Assembly (NCBI GenBank): GCA_002407925.1
Contig: DHPN01000030.1
Span: 3,378 to 67,377 of the forward strand
Length of the DNA stretch: 64,000 nucleotides
Direction: 5' to 3'
From: Atopobiaceae bacterium UBA5363
GTDB taxonomy: Bacteria; Actinomycetota; Coriobacteriia; Coriobacteriales; Atopobiaceae
Part shown: one piece after another, positions 1-7,497 of the stretch
Layout of the letters: each line of letters opens with the position of its first letter
How positions within the stretch are numbered: position 1 is the first letter of the stretch
The notes under the pieces: generated by a model
What the model was told of the DNA's origin: nothing
Database searches by the model: none
Seen by the model: the letters and a program-made list of their open reading frames with translations, nothing else
Made by a program: the position numbers and the translations under genes

Positions 1-477
1 GGTCTTAGAAAGGTCCGCGAGAAGCTGCTGTGCGCCAACAACCTCGTCCTTGAGGGGCTGCCGGCAGACCTCACGGTCAACACCCACATCTGCCGGGGCA
101 ACTTCCACTCCACCTACGCCTGCTCAGGGCCCTACGACGATGTGGCAGACTACGTTTTGGCGCGCGAGCACGTCCATGCGTTTTTCCTTGAGTTTGACGA
201 CGAGCGCTCAGGAGGCTTCGCCCCCCTTGCCAAGGTGCCTGAGGACAAGCTGGTGGTGCTGGGGCTCATCACGACGAAGTCAGCGGCCCTTGAGGACAAG
301 GACGCCGTGATAGCGCGCATCTCCCAGGCAAAGGCCTATGTACCCCTTAGGCGCCTGTGCTTAAGCCCTCAGTGCGGCTTTGCCTCCTGTGAGATCGGCA
401 ACAAGCTCACAGAAGACCAGCAGTGGGCGAAGGTGCGCCTGGTGCGTGACATTGCCAAAGAGGTGTGGGGGGAATAA
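1..477 (+). CDS. MetE-like cobalamin-independent methionine synthase family protein, C-terminal part
   Basis: The last 158 codons of a gene whose 5' end lies outside the window. The frame is open from base 1 to a TAA. The sequence matches the C-terminal barrel of the MetE / YxjG family: HICRGN followed by a Y-A-C-S-G-P-Y segment, and LCLSPQCGF near the end. In this family that last cysteine is one of the zinc ligands that activates the thiol of the acceptor, normally homocysteine. It probably methylates homocysteine or a related thiol. The small YxjG-type paralogue and full-length MetE cannot be told apart without the N-terminus. It converges on a PLP sulfur-amino-acid gene, with a shared hairpin between them. 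Confidence 0.85.
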   Translation, partial: GLRKVREKLLCANNLVLEGLPADLTVNTHICRGNFHSTYACSGPYDDVADYVLAREHVHAFFLEFDDERSGGFAPLAKVPEDKLVVLGLITTKSAALEDKDAVIARISQAKAYVPLRRLCLSPQCGFASCEIGNKLTEDQQWAKVRLVRDIAKEVWGE

Positions 478-531
478 CGCTTTGCAGGCAGGGAAGAAAG
501 TCCTAGGTAGATAAGGCTAAGTGAACAAGCG

Positions 532-564
532 GGAGGCTCTGCCAGCGAGCGTGGCAGAGCCTCC
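532..564. terminator. Hairpin between convergent genes
   Basis: A perfect 13-bp inverted repeat, GGAGGCTCTGCCA / TGGCAGAGCCTCC, with a 7-nt loop. It lies between the stop codons of two convergent genes. On the plus strand it is followed by TTGTGTCT, a weak U-rich tail. It likely terminates the MetE-like gene and may serve both directions. Confidence 0.7.
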
Positions 565-589
565 TTGTGTCTAAAGGCCAATGCTGTAT

Positions 590-1786
590 CTAAAGACCAA
601 TAGCCTTGAGCGCTTGGTCAAGATCGGCAATGATGTCATCAGGGTCTTCAAGGCCGACGCTGAAGCGGATGAACCCCTTGCGGAATTTCTCTGGATAGAG
701 GTCGATACGCTCGTCGTAGCTGGGCTGAGGGAAAATGAGGCTCTCGTCATGGCCGAGAGACACGGCAAAGGTCACAACTTTCAGCTGCGCGCAGAATTGC
801 TCAACAGCCTTGTCATTGGCTTTGAGCCCAAACGAGATGACACCGCCGTAGCCGCCAGGCATCTGCTTTGCTGCGAGCGTATGGCCTGAGTTACTCGGAA
901 GGCCGGGATATGAGACGAAGGTGACATTGTCGCGGCTCTCCAGCCATTCGGCTATCTTTTGCGAGGACTTGTTGATTCGCTCCATACGGAGAGGGAATGT
1001 GACTGCCCCGCGAAAGATCTGCCACGCATTGAAAGGGCTTATGACGGCACCGACATTTACTTGGGCCTCATAGCGTATGCGGTCCATCGTCTTGAGGTCG
1101 TTGGAAACTATGGCACCGCCTTGAGCATCGCCGTGCCCGTTGATGAACTTCGTAAGGGCGTCTATGACAAAATCTGCGCCGAGCTCTAGCGGGTTTTGGT
1201 TCAAAGGAGAGGCGAAGGTGTTGTCCACGGACAAAAGGGCGCCGTTTTCGTGCGCGATGCGTGCCACCTCTGCGATGTCAGTAATGCCGATCGTCGGGTT
1301 GTCTGGCGTTTCGACATGGACGAGCTTGGTGCCGGGAGTGATCGCCTTCTTTACTGCCTCTAGGTCCGTCATGTCGACCATATGGGTGTCAACCTTGAAC
1401 TTGCGGTTGAAAAGCTCATGGAAGAGACGGTAGACCGCCATGTAACTCACCTTGGGATAGACGACGCGGTCGCCTGACTCGAGCAGGGTCCAAAACAAGG
1501 CGTGGAGGGAGCCAACGCCGCTTGCTAGTACAATCGCGTCATCTGCCCTGTACAAGGAGGCGATCTTTTCTTCAAGCCAATGCTGGTTTGGGTTTCCGTT
1601 TCTCACATACATGAGCAGGTCTGTCGAGGAATAGTTGACTTTGGAGAGGTCGTTTGGCAGCTTGTAGCTGTTTGCCATATGGAGCGGACGTCTGACGGCC
1701 CCGGTCTCCTTGTCATAGTCTGTCCCCGTATGTATTGCGCGTGTGCTGATGTCATAGTCGCGGAATCGATCTTTCTTTTTTGCCAT
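590..1786 (-). CDS. Cys/Met metabolism PLP-dependent enzyme (cystathionine gamma-synthase / O-acetylhomocysteine sulfhydrylase / gamma-lyase family)
   Basis: A 398-aa fold-type I PLP enzyme of the trans-sulfuration family, of normal length. Visible landmarks are SVDNTFASP (PLP-binding aspartate and the following loop), the Schiff-base lysine Lys213 within DALTKFINGHGD, and FIRFSVGLEDPDDI at the C-terminus, the family signature for the substrate-carboxylate arginine. The segment before the lysine (DALTK rather than SATK) is unusual. The sequence does not decide between cystathionine synthesis, direct sulfhydrylation and methionine or cystathionine lysis. A TATAAT-like -10 lies upstream on the minus strand at about 1854-1859. 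The convergent MetE-like gene suggests a local methionine/cysteine role. Confidence 0.85.
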   Translation of the reverse strand: MAKKKDRFRDYDISTRAIHTGTDYDKETGAVRRPLHMANSYKLPNDLSKVNYSSTDLLMYVRNGNPNQHWLEEKIASLYRADDAIVLASGVGSLHALFWTLLESGDRVVYPKVSYMAVYRLFHELFNRKFKVDTHMVDMTDLEAVKKAITPGTKLVHVETPDNPTIGITDIAEVARIAHENGALLSVDNTFASPLNQNPLELGADFVIDALTKFINGHGDAQGGAIVSNDLKTMDRIRYEAQVNVGAVISPFNAWQIFRGAVTFPLRMERINKSSQKIAEWLESRDNVTFVSYPGLPSNSGHTLAAKQMPGGYGGVISFGLKANDKAVEQFCAQLKVVTFAVSLGHDESLIFPQPSYDERIDLYPEKFRKGFIRFSVGLEDPDDIIADLDQALKAIGL

Positions 1787-1939
1787 TGCTCTGCTCCAAT
1801 CGGTGAGACGACAAAGGTTGCTGAAAAGCTCTCATTCCTATCGTTCTGGTATGATTATAGAAAACAAATCGTTAAATATGGCATTAAGGGAAAGATTTAC
1901 CTAACAACGACATGCCAGAGGGCTGCCCCGGCGCCTTTG

Positions 1940-2122
1940 CTATGTGCTTTTTCCTTTTGGCTTCTTGGGGCCTTTTGGCAGGCGGCCAGATTGTCGTAGT
2001 GCTTCACGCAGGATGAACTCTACCTGTGCGTTTGTGCTGCGCATGTCATCTGCCGCCCATTTCTCCACAGCATCCCATATGCCAGGATCGATTCTCAGCG
2101 GATATTGCTTTTTTGCTGCCAT
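1940..2122 (-). CDS. Small ribbon-helix-helix (Arc/MetJ-type) protein
   Basis: A 60-aa protein. The N-terminal strand KKQYPLRID is followed by two helices (PGIWDAVEKWAADD, and STNAQVEFILREALRQSG), the layout of Arc-type ribbon-helix-helix domains, then a basic tail rich in lysine and proline (GRLPKGPKKPKGKS). Arc-type domains bind DNA as dimers, often on tandem operators. The start has an AGGCAGGA Shine-Dalgarno-like sequence. The gene follows the SPFH gene by 12 bp and is surely co-transcribed with it. The likely role is transcriptional control of its own operon through the palindrome at 3221-3234, which is inferred. It resembles an antitoxin, but no toxin is adjacent. Confidence 0.75.
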   Translation of the reverse strand: MAAKKQYPLRIDPGIWDAVEKWAADDMRSTNAQVEFILREALRQSGRLPKGPKKPKGKST

Positions 2123-2134
2123 TCCTGCCTCTCG

Positions 2135-3151
2135 CTATCCCTGGTACAAGGTCCCCGTGTTCACAACAGGCTTTGCGTCTGACTCACCACAAAGTATTAC
2201 CATGAGATTAGAGGCCATGGAGGCTTTCTTATCCTCGTCAAGCTCGATGGTGCCCTCAGAGGAGAGCTGCTCGATTGCCATATCTACCATAGACACAGCG
2301 CCTTCTACGATTTTCTTGCGAGCGGCAATGATAGCCTCTGCCTGTTGGCGGCGTAGCATGGCCTGGGCAATTTCCGGCGAATAGGCCAAGTGCGTAAGGC
2401 GCGCGTCATCCACAGCCACGCCAGCGGGTGCAAGCCTCCTTCCGAGCTCTGCTCTCAGCGCGGCAGAGACCTCCTCGATGTTCGAGCGTAACGTAATGGT
2501 CTCTGTGCTGTTGTCCGAGGTATCTTCCATATGATCATAGGCGTAGGCGCTTGCGACATGGCGCAACGCCGTCTCGGCCTGCATGTCCACGAACTGTTCA
2601 TAATCGTCTACATCGAACACCGCCTTGGCGGTGTCTGCCACATGCCATACAACGACATTGGCGATTTCAATGGGGTTTCCCATCTTGTCGTTCACCTTCA
2701 GGTGCTCGCCGTTGAGCGTGCGTGCTCGCACAGAGATCTTGCTGGCGTCTGCACGCCTTGATCGACTCGAAGGGCCTCTCTTTTCGGCTGGGGTAGAGTT
2801 GTCTGTGGAGGCCAGCGCACCTCCAAGGTTTTTTGAGTAAAACGGGTTCGACCATCGTAGGCCCTCGCTGCGAACGGTTCCCTCATATTTTCCGAAAAGC
2901 ACACAGACACGCGCTTGACCTGGTTGCAGGGTGAAAAAACCTCCCGTGAGAATGCTCGCAAGGATCAAAAGGACAAAGAAGGCAACCATGCCGATGATGG
3001 CTGTCATCGGATAGGGGAGCCCCCACTCGTCACAACGAGAAAATGTCATAACGGAGCCGACGAAAAGGGCGGCGGAGAGCGCATACATCACGATTACGGC
3101 AAAAAGCATGGCCCAACCGCTTAGAGAGTAACCTTTCTTCTCGATGCTCAT
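2135..3151 (-). CDS. SPFH / band 7 domain membrane protein
   Basis: Two hydrophobic segments near the N-terminus (about residues 13-33 and 48-70 from this start) are followed by an SPFH domain: QPGQARVCVLFGKYEGTV, then EIANVVVWHVADTAKAVFDVDDYEQFV, then a helical region ending in QAMLRRQQAEAIIAARKKIVEGA, typical of stomatin/flotillin-like proteins. These form large membrane-associated rings or scaffolds; the cargo here is unknown. The start chosen is the ATG at 3151, preceded by AAGGA with 5-nt spacing; an upstream in-frame ATG at 3181 has no such site. A 35-residue insertion rich in Ser/Arg sits in the early SPFH region. It is the first gene of a two-gene unit with the ribbon-helix-helix gene. 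Confidence 0.85.
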   Translation of the reverse strand: MSIEKKGYSLSGWAMLFAVIVMYALSAALFVGSVMTFSRCDEWGLPYPMTAIIGMVAFFVLLILASILTGGFFTLQPGQARVCVLFGKYEGTVRSEGLRWSNPFYSKNLGGALASTDNSTPAEKRGPSSRSRRADASKISVRARTLNGEHLKVNDKMGNPIEIANVVVWHVADTAKAVFDVDDYEQFVDMQAETALRHVASAYAYDHMEDTSDNSTETITLRSNIEEVSAALRAELGRRLAPAGVAVDDARLTHLAYSPEIAQAMLRRQQAEAIIAARKKIVEGAVSMVDMAIEQLSSEGTIELDEDKKASMASNLMVILCGESDAKPVVNTGTLYQG

Positions 3152-3219
3152 CGAGATCCTTTCTCTCAAGAATCGATACACTAGATACTACGGGGGATCC
3201 GCAGCGTCTCACATCTCAG

Positions 3220-3248
3220 ATTGTGATATCACAATGATATATTGTCAA
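3220..3248 (-). promoter_or_regulatory. Promoter and overlapping operator for the SPFH/RHH unit
   Basis: Read on the minus strand there is a consensus -35 TTGACA (3248-3243), a 17-nt spacer and a -10-like CACAAT (3225-3220). The perfect palindrome TTGTGATATCACAA (3221-3234) covers the -10 and part of the spacer. The motif TGATAT occurs twice on the plus strand, at 3224 and 3235, 11 bp apart, about one helical turn. A repressor bound here would block RNA polymerase. The ribbon-helix-helix protein in the same unit is the obvious candidate, by inference. Confidence 0.7.
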
Positions 3249-3395
3249 ATGCAACCACGTTTGCAGCAATAATTTGCCTTGTTGGATCAATCATCTGTCT
3301 TGTGTATGAAGTGAACATAAGATAGCTAACCAGGAGTTTTAGACCTCAGGAACCAGATCAAACGAAAAAGCAAAGAGAGATGAAAAGAGGAAAAC

Positions 3396-4256
3396 ATGGC
3401 ATTTAAGAGCTCACTTAGCCTCAATGATGGCAGGAAGATGCCACGCCTTGGCATGGGTACTTGGTATTTGGGGCAAGGGCTACATCCCCATGACCAAGAG
3501 CTCGCTGCACTGCGGACAGGCCTTGATGCGGGGATCCGCCTCATCGACACTGCGGAGATGTATGGAGACGGCGCTGCAGAGAGCCTTGTGGGCGAGGCTA
3601 TCTCAAATTGTCGCCGCGAGGACCTGTTCATCGTGTCCAAAGTCTATCCACACAACGCCGGCATATCCCACATCTTCGACAGCGTCGATGCCACGCTTTC
3701 GCGCCTGGGAACTGACTATCTGGACATGTACCTTCTCCATTGGCGTGGAACGATTCCTCTTGCAGAGACTGTTGAATGCATGGAGGAGCTTGTTAGGCAG
3801 GGCAAGATTTGCGGTTGGGGGGTGTCGAACTTCGACACGTCTGACATGAGGGAGCTCTGGGACATACCAGGCGGCAACCACTGCGCCGTGAACCAAGACC
3901 TCTATCACTTGGGCTCTCGTGGTGTGGAGTGGGACCTCCTGCCCTGGATGCGTCAGAAAAACCTGCCACTTATGGCATACTGTCCGCTCGCGCAGGCCGG
4001 CACGCTTCGCAAAGGACTCCTTGAAAGCGAGGCGGTGCGCGAGGTTGCCTCAGCACATGGCATAAGTCCCACACAAGTCCTGCTCGCATTTGTGCTCAGA
4101 GACGAGAATGTGATCGCCATTCCTCGAAGTGCCAGCCCAAGGCACGTGCTAGAAAATGCCGCCACAAGGGAAGTCGAGCTGACAGCGGAGGACTTGTCAC
4201 TTCTCGATTCGGCATTTCCCGCGCCTACGGAAAAAGTTCCCCTAGAGATGGAATAG
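3396..4256 (+). CDS. Aldo/keto reductase
   Basis: A 286-aa NADPH-dependent (beta/alpha)8-barrel oxidoreductase of normal length. The catalytic tetrad is visible: Asp51 and Tyr56 in IDTAEMYGDG, Lys82 in IVSKVYP, and His115 in YLLHWRG. The C-terminal cofactor region reads VIAIPRSASPRHVLENAA. It should reduce aldehydes or ketones to alcohols in the cytosol; the substrate cannot be told from sequence. An A/G-rich leader (AAAGAGAGATGAAAAGAGGAAAAC) supplies the ribosome site. It is transcribed away from the SPFH unit, with a relic ABC transporter downstream. Confidence 0.9.
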   Translation: MAFKSSLSLNDGRKMPRLGMGTWYLGQGLHPHDQELAALRTGLDAGIRLIDTAEMYGDGAAESLVGEAISNCRREDLFIVSKVYPHNAGISHIFDSVDATLSRLGTDYLDMYLLHWRGTIPLAETVECMEELVRQGKICGWGVSNFDTSDMRELWDIPGGNHCAVNQDLYHLGSRGVEWDLLPWMRQKNLPLMAYCPLAQAGTLRKGLLESEAVREVASAHGISPTQVLLAFVLRDENVIAIPRSASPRHVLENAATREVELTAEDLSLLDSAFPAPTEKVPLEME

Positions 4257-4319
4257 CTCGACGCATCCTCACGGATGGTACGGATCTTGCTGCTTTCATA
4301 TATGCGGGTGACTCGCTAG

Positions 4320-4403
4320 CCAAGTCTTTTGGTTTTAGATGAGGCGACAGCCGGCCTGGATCCTCTTGCCCGTGACGAGGTGCTTGAGGTCCTCAAAGGC
4401 TAG
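4320..4403 (+). pseudogene. Relic of an ABC transporter ATPase (Walker B / D-loop region)
   Basis: In one frame 27 codons read as the Walker B and D-loop stretch of an ABC ATPase: PSLLVLDEATAGLDP followed by LARDEVLEVLKG, then TAG. The first part is the standard ABC signature context. No start codon, Walker A or signature motif precedes it in frame, because a stop lies at 4317-4319. This is a short surviving piece of a deleted gene. A permease relic follows directly. Confidence 0.7.
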
Positions 4404-4660
4404 TTGGGTCTTCTCTGCGTTGGCGGAGCTGCCTTGTTGAAAGACGCAGGTATAGGTATTCTTTCTGAAGGGGCGCCTGTACTGGCAGATTTGCTTGGAC
4501 TGTTCATATCAGCTCTTGCGGGGGGCGCCATAACGATCCTTATGATGGCCTTCGTGCTGCCTTTTGTGGCAAAAATGGAACTTTGCTTGCGTTCTCCCTC
4601 GGCATATATGCAGCCTCAGCTCAGGTGGCAAAGCGGCTTTACGCACGACGTGAGCTTTAG
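4404..4660 (+). pseudogene. Relic of an ABC transporter permease, frameshifted
   Basis: The frame starting at 4404 encodes hydrophobic residues LLGLFISALAGGAITILMM, like the last helices of an ABC-2-type permease, up to about 4577. The continuation then lies two frames over, as TLLAFSLGIYAA and AKRLYARREL, ending in TAG at 4658-4660. That is a natural permease C-terminus with a positively charged end. One frameshift plus loss of the N-terminal part explains it. Together with the ATPase scrap it is the remains of a two-gene exporter. The next gene lies tail-on at 4699. Confidence 0.6.
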
Positions 4661-4698
4661 CTGCTCCAAGTTTGTGTGCAAATCTGGAGTAACGATAG

Positions 4699-5799
4699 CT
4701 ATCTTGTCGAATACGTGGGAGGTACAAGAGCCCCTGCAACAGCATTGCCGACTTCAGCAGTTGATGAGGACCCGCCAAGATCGACAGTCAGGATCTTTCC
4801 ACGCACAACAGTTTTGATTGCGTCGATGACAGCTTGCGACCAGAGAGGAATGCCGAGAAAATCAAGCATCTGGGCTACTGACCAAATCGATGCAAGGGGG
4901 TTCGCAATGCCCTTTCCTGCGATGTCTGGGGCGGACCCGTGGATTGGCTCGAACATGGAGGGATGTGTCCTTTCAGGATTGAGGTTCGCGCCTGCTGCTA
5001 GGCCCATGCCCCCCACGATTGCAGCTCCTAAGTCTGTAAGGATGTCCCCGAAGAGGTTGGACGTGACAACAACCTGAAAACGACTTGGGTTCTTGACGAA
5101 GTTCATCGCTGCCGCATCGACTAGCAGCGATGAGGTCTTGACGTCTGGAAATTCTTTGCCAACCTCATCGAAGATCTGATCCCAGAATACCATCGAGTAG
5201 TTCAGGGCGTTTCCCTTACTGATGCTAGTGAGTGTCTTGTGTTGCTTTTGCGCTAGCGTATAGGCATAGCGAATGATGCGCTCACAGCCAGTTCGCGAAA
5301 AGACGCCCGTCTGCAAGACGACTTCGTTTGGCTTATTCTTATACAGCCATGCTCCAGCACCAGCGTATTCCCCTTCACTGTTTTCACGTATGACGGTCAT
5401 ATCAATGTCTCCACTCTGTATGCCTTTGAGAGGGGTGATTGGCCCATGAGCGCCTTCGAGGAGTTTGACAGGTCGTACATTGACGTATTCGTCGAACTCT
5501 TTTCTGATCTTGAGCAGCAGACCCCAGAGAGAGATGTGATCGGGAACACTCGGCGCGCCGACAGCACCAAGGTAAATAGTATCAAAGCCCTCGAGCTGCT
5601 CTATGCCGTCATCCGCCATCATTTTGCCCGTCTTTAGGTAATACTCACAGCCCCACGGAAAATCATTAAATTCAAAATGAATTGACCCATCGAGCTCTTC
5701 TACTTTTTTGAGAATCTTAATTCCTTCTGAGGTCACTTCTGGGCCGATTCCATCTCCAGGAATCACTGCAATTTTAAAAGTGCTCGTATCTGTGTTCAT
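4699..5799 (-). CDS. Tartrate / D-malate-type dehydrogenase (isopropylmalate dehydrogenase superfamily)
   Basis: A 366-aa metal- and NAD-dependent beta-decarboxylating dehydrogenase. Landmarks are AVIPGDGIGPEV at the N-terminus, the substrate-loop motif RENSEGEYAGAG, NLFGDILTDLGAAIVGGMGL for metal and cofactor binding, and EPIHGSAPDIAGKGIANP for NAD adenosine binding. The family oxidises and decarboxylates 2-hydroxy-diacids: 3-isopropylmalate, isocitrate, tartrate or D-malate. The EGEYAGAG loop and the lone position, with no leuA, leuC or leuD nearby, favour tartrate/D-malate dehydrogenase over LeuB, by inference. A purine-rich leader precedes the ATG. A 213-bp gap separates it from the diguanylate cyclase gene and should hold its promoter. 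Confidence 0.8.
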   Translation of the reverse strand: MNTDTSTFKIAVIPGDGIGPEVTSEGIKILKKVEELDGSIHFEFNDFPWGCEYYLKTGKMMADDGIEQLEGFDTIYLGAVGAPSVPDHISLWGLLLKIRKEFDEYVNVRPVKLLEGAHGPITPLKGIQSGDIDMTVIRENSEGEYAGAGAWLYKNKPNEVVLQTGVFSRTGCERIIRYAYTLAQKQHKTLTSISKGNALNYSMVFWDQIFDEVGKEFPDVKTSSLLVDAAAMNFVKNPSRFQVVVTSNLFGDILTDLGAAIVGGMGLAAGANLNPERTHPSMFEPIHGSAPDIAGKGIANPLASIWSVAQMLDFLGIPLWSQAVIDAIKTVVRGKILTVDLGGSSSTAEVGNAVAGALVPPTYSTR

Positions 5800-6012
5800 A
5801 TCAGTTCCTTCCGTGATGTTGCTGTAGGTACCTATTTCTACGTGCCAAACTTAACTACAGCAGAGACATATCACTGTTATGTTATAAGCTACTATGCATA
5901 GCAGCATTACGGTGTGCTGGCTATTTGTTTTGTTTAATGGGGTTGCGAGATGCAATATTGACAGACTTTACTGTAGGAAATGTGCTTGGCATACCCTATG
6001 AATTGAAACCGT

Positions 6013-6927
6013 TTAGAGTGCGCCGTCTGATAAGTTTTTTGTGATGACAACATTACGCTTTTGCTTAGCTTGATAGAGCAACTTGTCTGCAGCAGGAATA
6101 AGGGCAGGCGCTGTACCAAGTGAGTGGATGCCTCCACAGCTGATAGTTATATGTAATTCTGGATGGACTTTGAATCTAAGGTTTTCTACGGCGGTGCGCA
6201 TATCCTCAAGTCTTTTGGTAAAGGTTTCTGTTGGTATTGAAGGGAATACAACAATAAACTCGTCCCCTCCATAGCGCGCTACTATGTCGGTAGGTCTTAC
6301 ATTTTTCATGAGCGTCTCCGCGACGTCGGTAAGTATAGCATCTCCGTATGGATGACCGTAGGAATCGTTCACACGTTTAAAGTCATCGATATCAATCATT
6401 GCAACGCCTTGAACAGGAATATACGCGAGCTGCTCGTCATAATAGCGGCGGTTGTACGTTCCTGTTAAAGAGTCTGTATACAGCTCTTCGTTGCTGAGCT
6501 CAACGAGCTCGATAAGGTTCTCATTATCCCGGACGTCGACCCGTACGCCACTGTACACTTCTGAGATAGCCTCGATAGCATGGGGGCTGCCCTCTACTTC
6601 CACATATGAGGCCATAACATAGTATATGTCGTCGCTAATTAGTTCGAACTTTGAAGCACGTTCCTTGGTTTTCATCACCCGTCGTGATATGCAGTTTGAG
6701 CATCGGTGATCTTTGCCCCATATCTCATAGCAAGCTCCGCCTTTGATGGGATAAAGCCCAAATTTTCCTGCATGCAACTCACATGTCTCTATTGGGTTAA
6801 CAAGTCTCACTACATCGAAAAAGGTTGACAGTTCGCGAAGGCGAATCTTGAGACCTTCGAAAGTTAGAACATGAGGATCAGTACTATCATTTTTGTCTGT
6901 GAACGTATCCATGGGCATTTGCACCAT
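6013..6927 (-). CDS. Diguanylate cyclase with PAS-like Cys-rich sensor domain
   Basis: A 304-aa soluble protein. Residues about 150-300 form a GGDEF domain: MIDIDDFKRVND for metal binding, and the intact active-site motif RYGGDEF at 218-224. An inhibitory RxxD site (Arg211-Asp214) lies exactly five residues ahead, so the enzyme should make cyclic di-GMP and be product-inhibited. The N-terminal 140 residues resemble a PAS-like sensor, with Cys49, Cys66, Cys76 and Cys79; the last two form a C-x2-C (DHRCSNCISRR), suggesting a metal or redox ligand. No transmembrane segment is seen. Alternative starts exist at codons 4 and 6, none with a good ribosome site. No c-di-GMP effector gene is seen nearby. 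Confidence 0.88.
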   Translation of the reverse strand: MVQMPMDTFTDKNDSTDPHVLTFEGLKIRLRELSTFFDVVRLVNPIETCELHAGKFGLYPIKGGACYEIWGKDHRCSNCISRRVMKTKERASKFELISDDIYYVMASYVEVEGSPHAIEAISEVYSGVRVDVRDNENLIELVELSNEELYTDSLTGTYNRRYYDEQLAYIPVQGVAMIDIDDFKRVNDSYGHPYGDAILTDVAETLMKNVRPTDIVARYGGDEFIVVFPSIPTETFTKRLEDMRTAVENLRFKVHPELHITISCGGIHSLGTAPALIPAADKLLYQAKQKRNVVITKNLSDGAL

Positions 6928-6963
6928 CGGTATCTTTTGGACTTTGAGTCCTATGTTGGCAAA

Positions 6964-7329
6964 TTACTCGGGTAAAATCTCAATCCAGCAGCCATCTGGG
7001 TCTGCAATGAAGTAAAGACCCATAGCTGGGTTTTCGTACACGATACAGTCCATCTGCTTGTGAAGTCGATGAAAGGCCTCATAGTCATCGACGCGGAATG
7101 CAATGTGCGTGTCTTCGCCGCCGTTGTTGTAGGGTTTGGTCCTTCCTCGATTCCATGTCAGCTCAAGCTCAAAATCAGAGTCAGATCCTGCCAAAAAAGC
7201 AATGACCCAGCTGCCGTCTTCGGGTCCCTTGCGCCGAACCTCATGCATGCCAAGCGCTTTTTTGTAAAAGTCGATCGTTTTGTCGAGATCGAGGACGTGC
7301 GTATTCCTATGGACGATGCGTGCTTTCAT
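6964..7329 (-). CDS. gloA: Glyoxalase I-like (lactoylglutathione lyase family) protein
   Basis: A 121-aa VOC-fold metalloenzyme. The four metal ligands of glyoxalase I are in place: His7, Glu56 in FELELTWN, His75 in DTHIAFRV and Glu117 in GCWIEILPE. It would isomerise the methylglyoxal-thiol adduct to an S-lactoyl thioester, detoxifying methylglyoxal. The glutamate-cysteine ligase at the window end hints that the co-substrate could be glutathione or gamma-glutamylcysteine, which is only inference. It lies 36 bp upstream of the cyclase gene and may be co-transcribed with it. Confidence 0.85.
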   Translation of the reverse strand: MKARIVHRNTHVLDLDKTIDFYKKALGMHEVRRKGPEDGSWVIAFLAGSDSDFELELTWNRGRTKPYNNGGEDTHIAFRVDDYEAFHRLHKQMDCIVYENPAMGLYFIADPDGCWIEILPE

Positions 7330-7497
7330 AGCAAGCTCCCTGCAAACAAATTGCTATGCCTTCTGTTGCAAACACAAGCATATAGTACATGTACCCGATC
7401 TTGACATGTGTTTCTTATCGGTAGTCGCAGGCTTATTTCATGGTTATGGCGGTAGAATAAGCGCTGCTGTACACGAATCGATCAGGAGGAGCCTTTC

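Noticed and set aside
1787..1939. Possible SAM riboswitch upstream of the PLP sulfur-amino-acid gene
   Set aside because: I could not find the paired helices or conserved core of S-box or other SAM riboswitches in this 153-bp gap.
1940..2122. Toxin-antitoxin module for the small ribbon-helix-helix protein
   Set aside because: Its partner gene encodes an SPFH membrane protein, not a toxin, and no toxin-like frame is adjacent.
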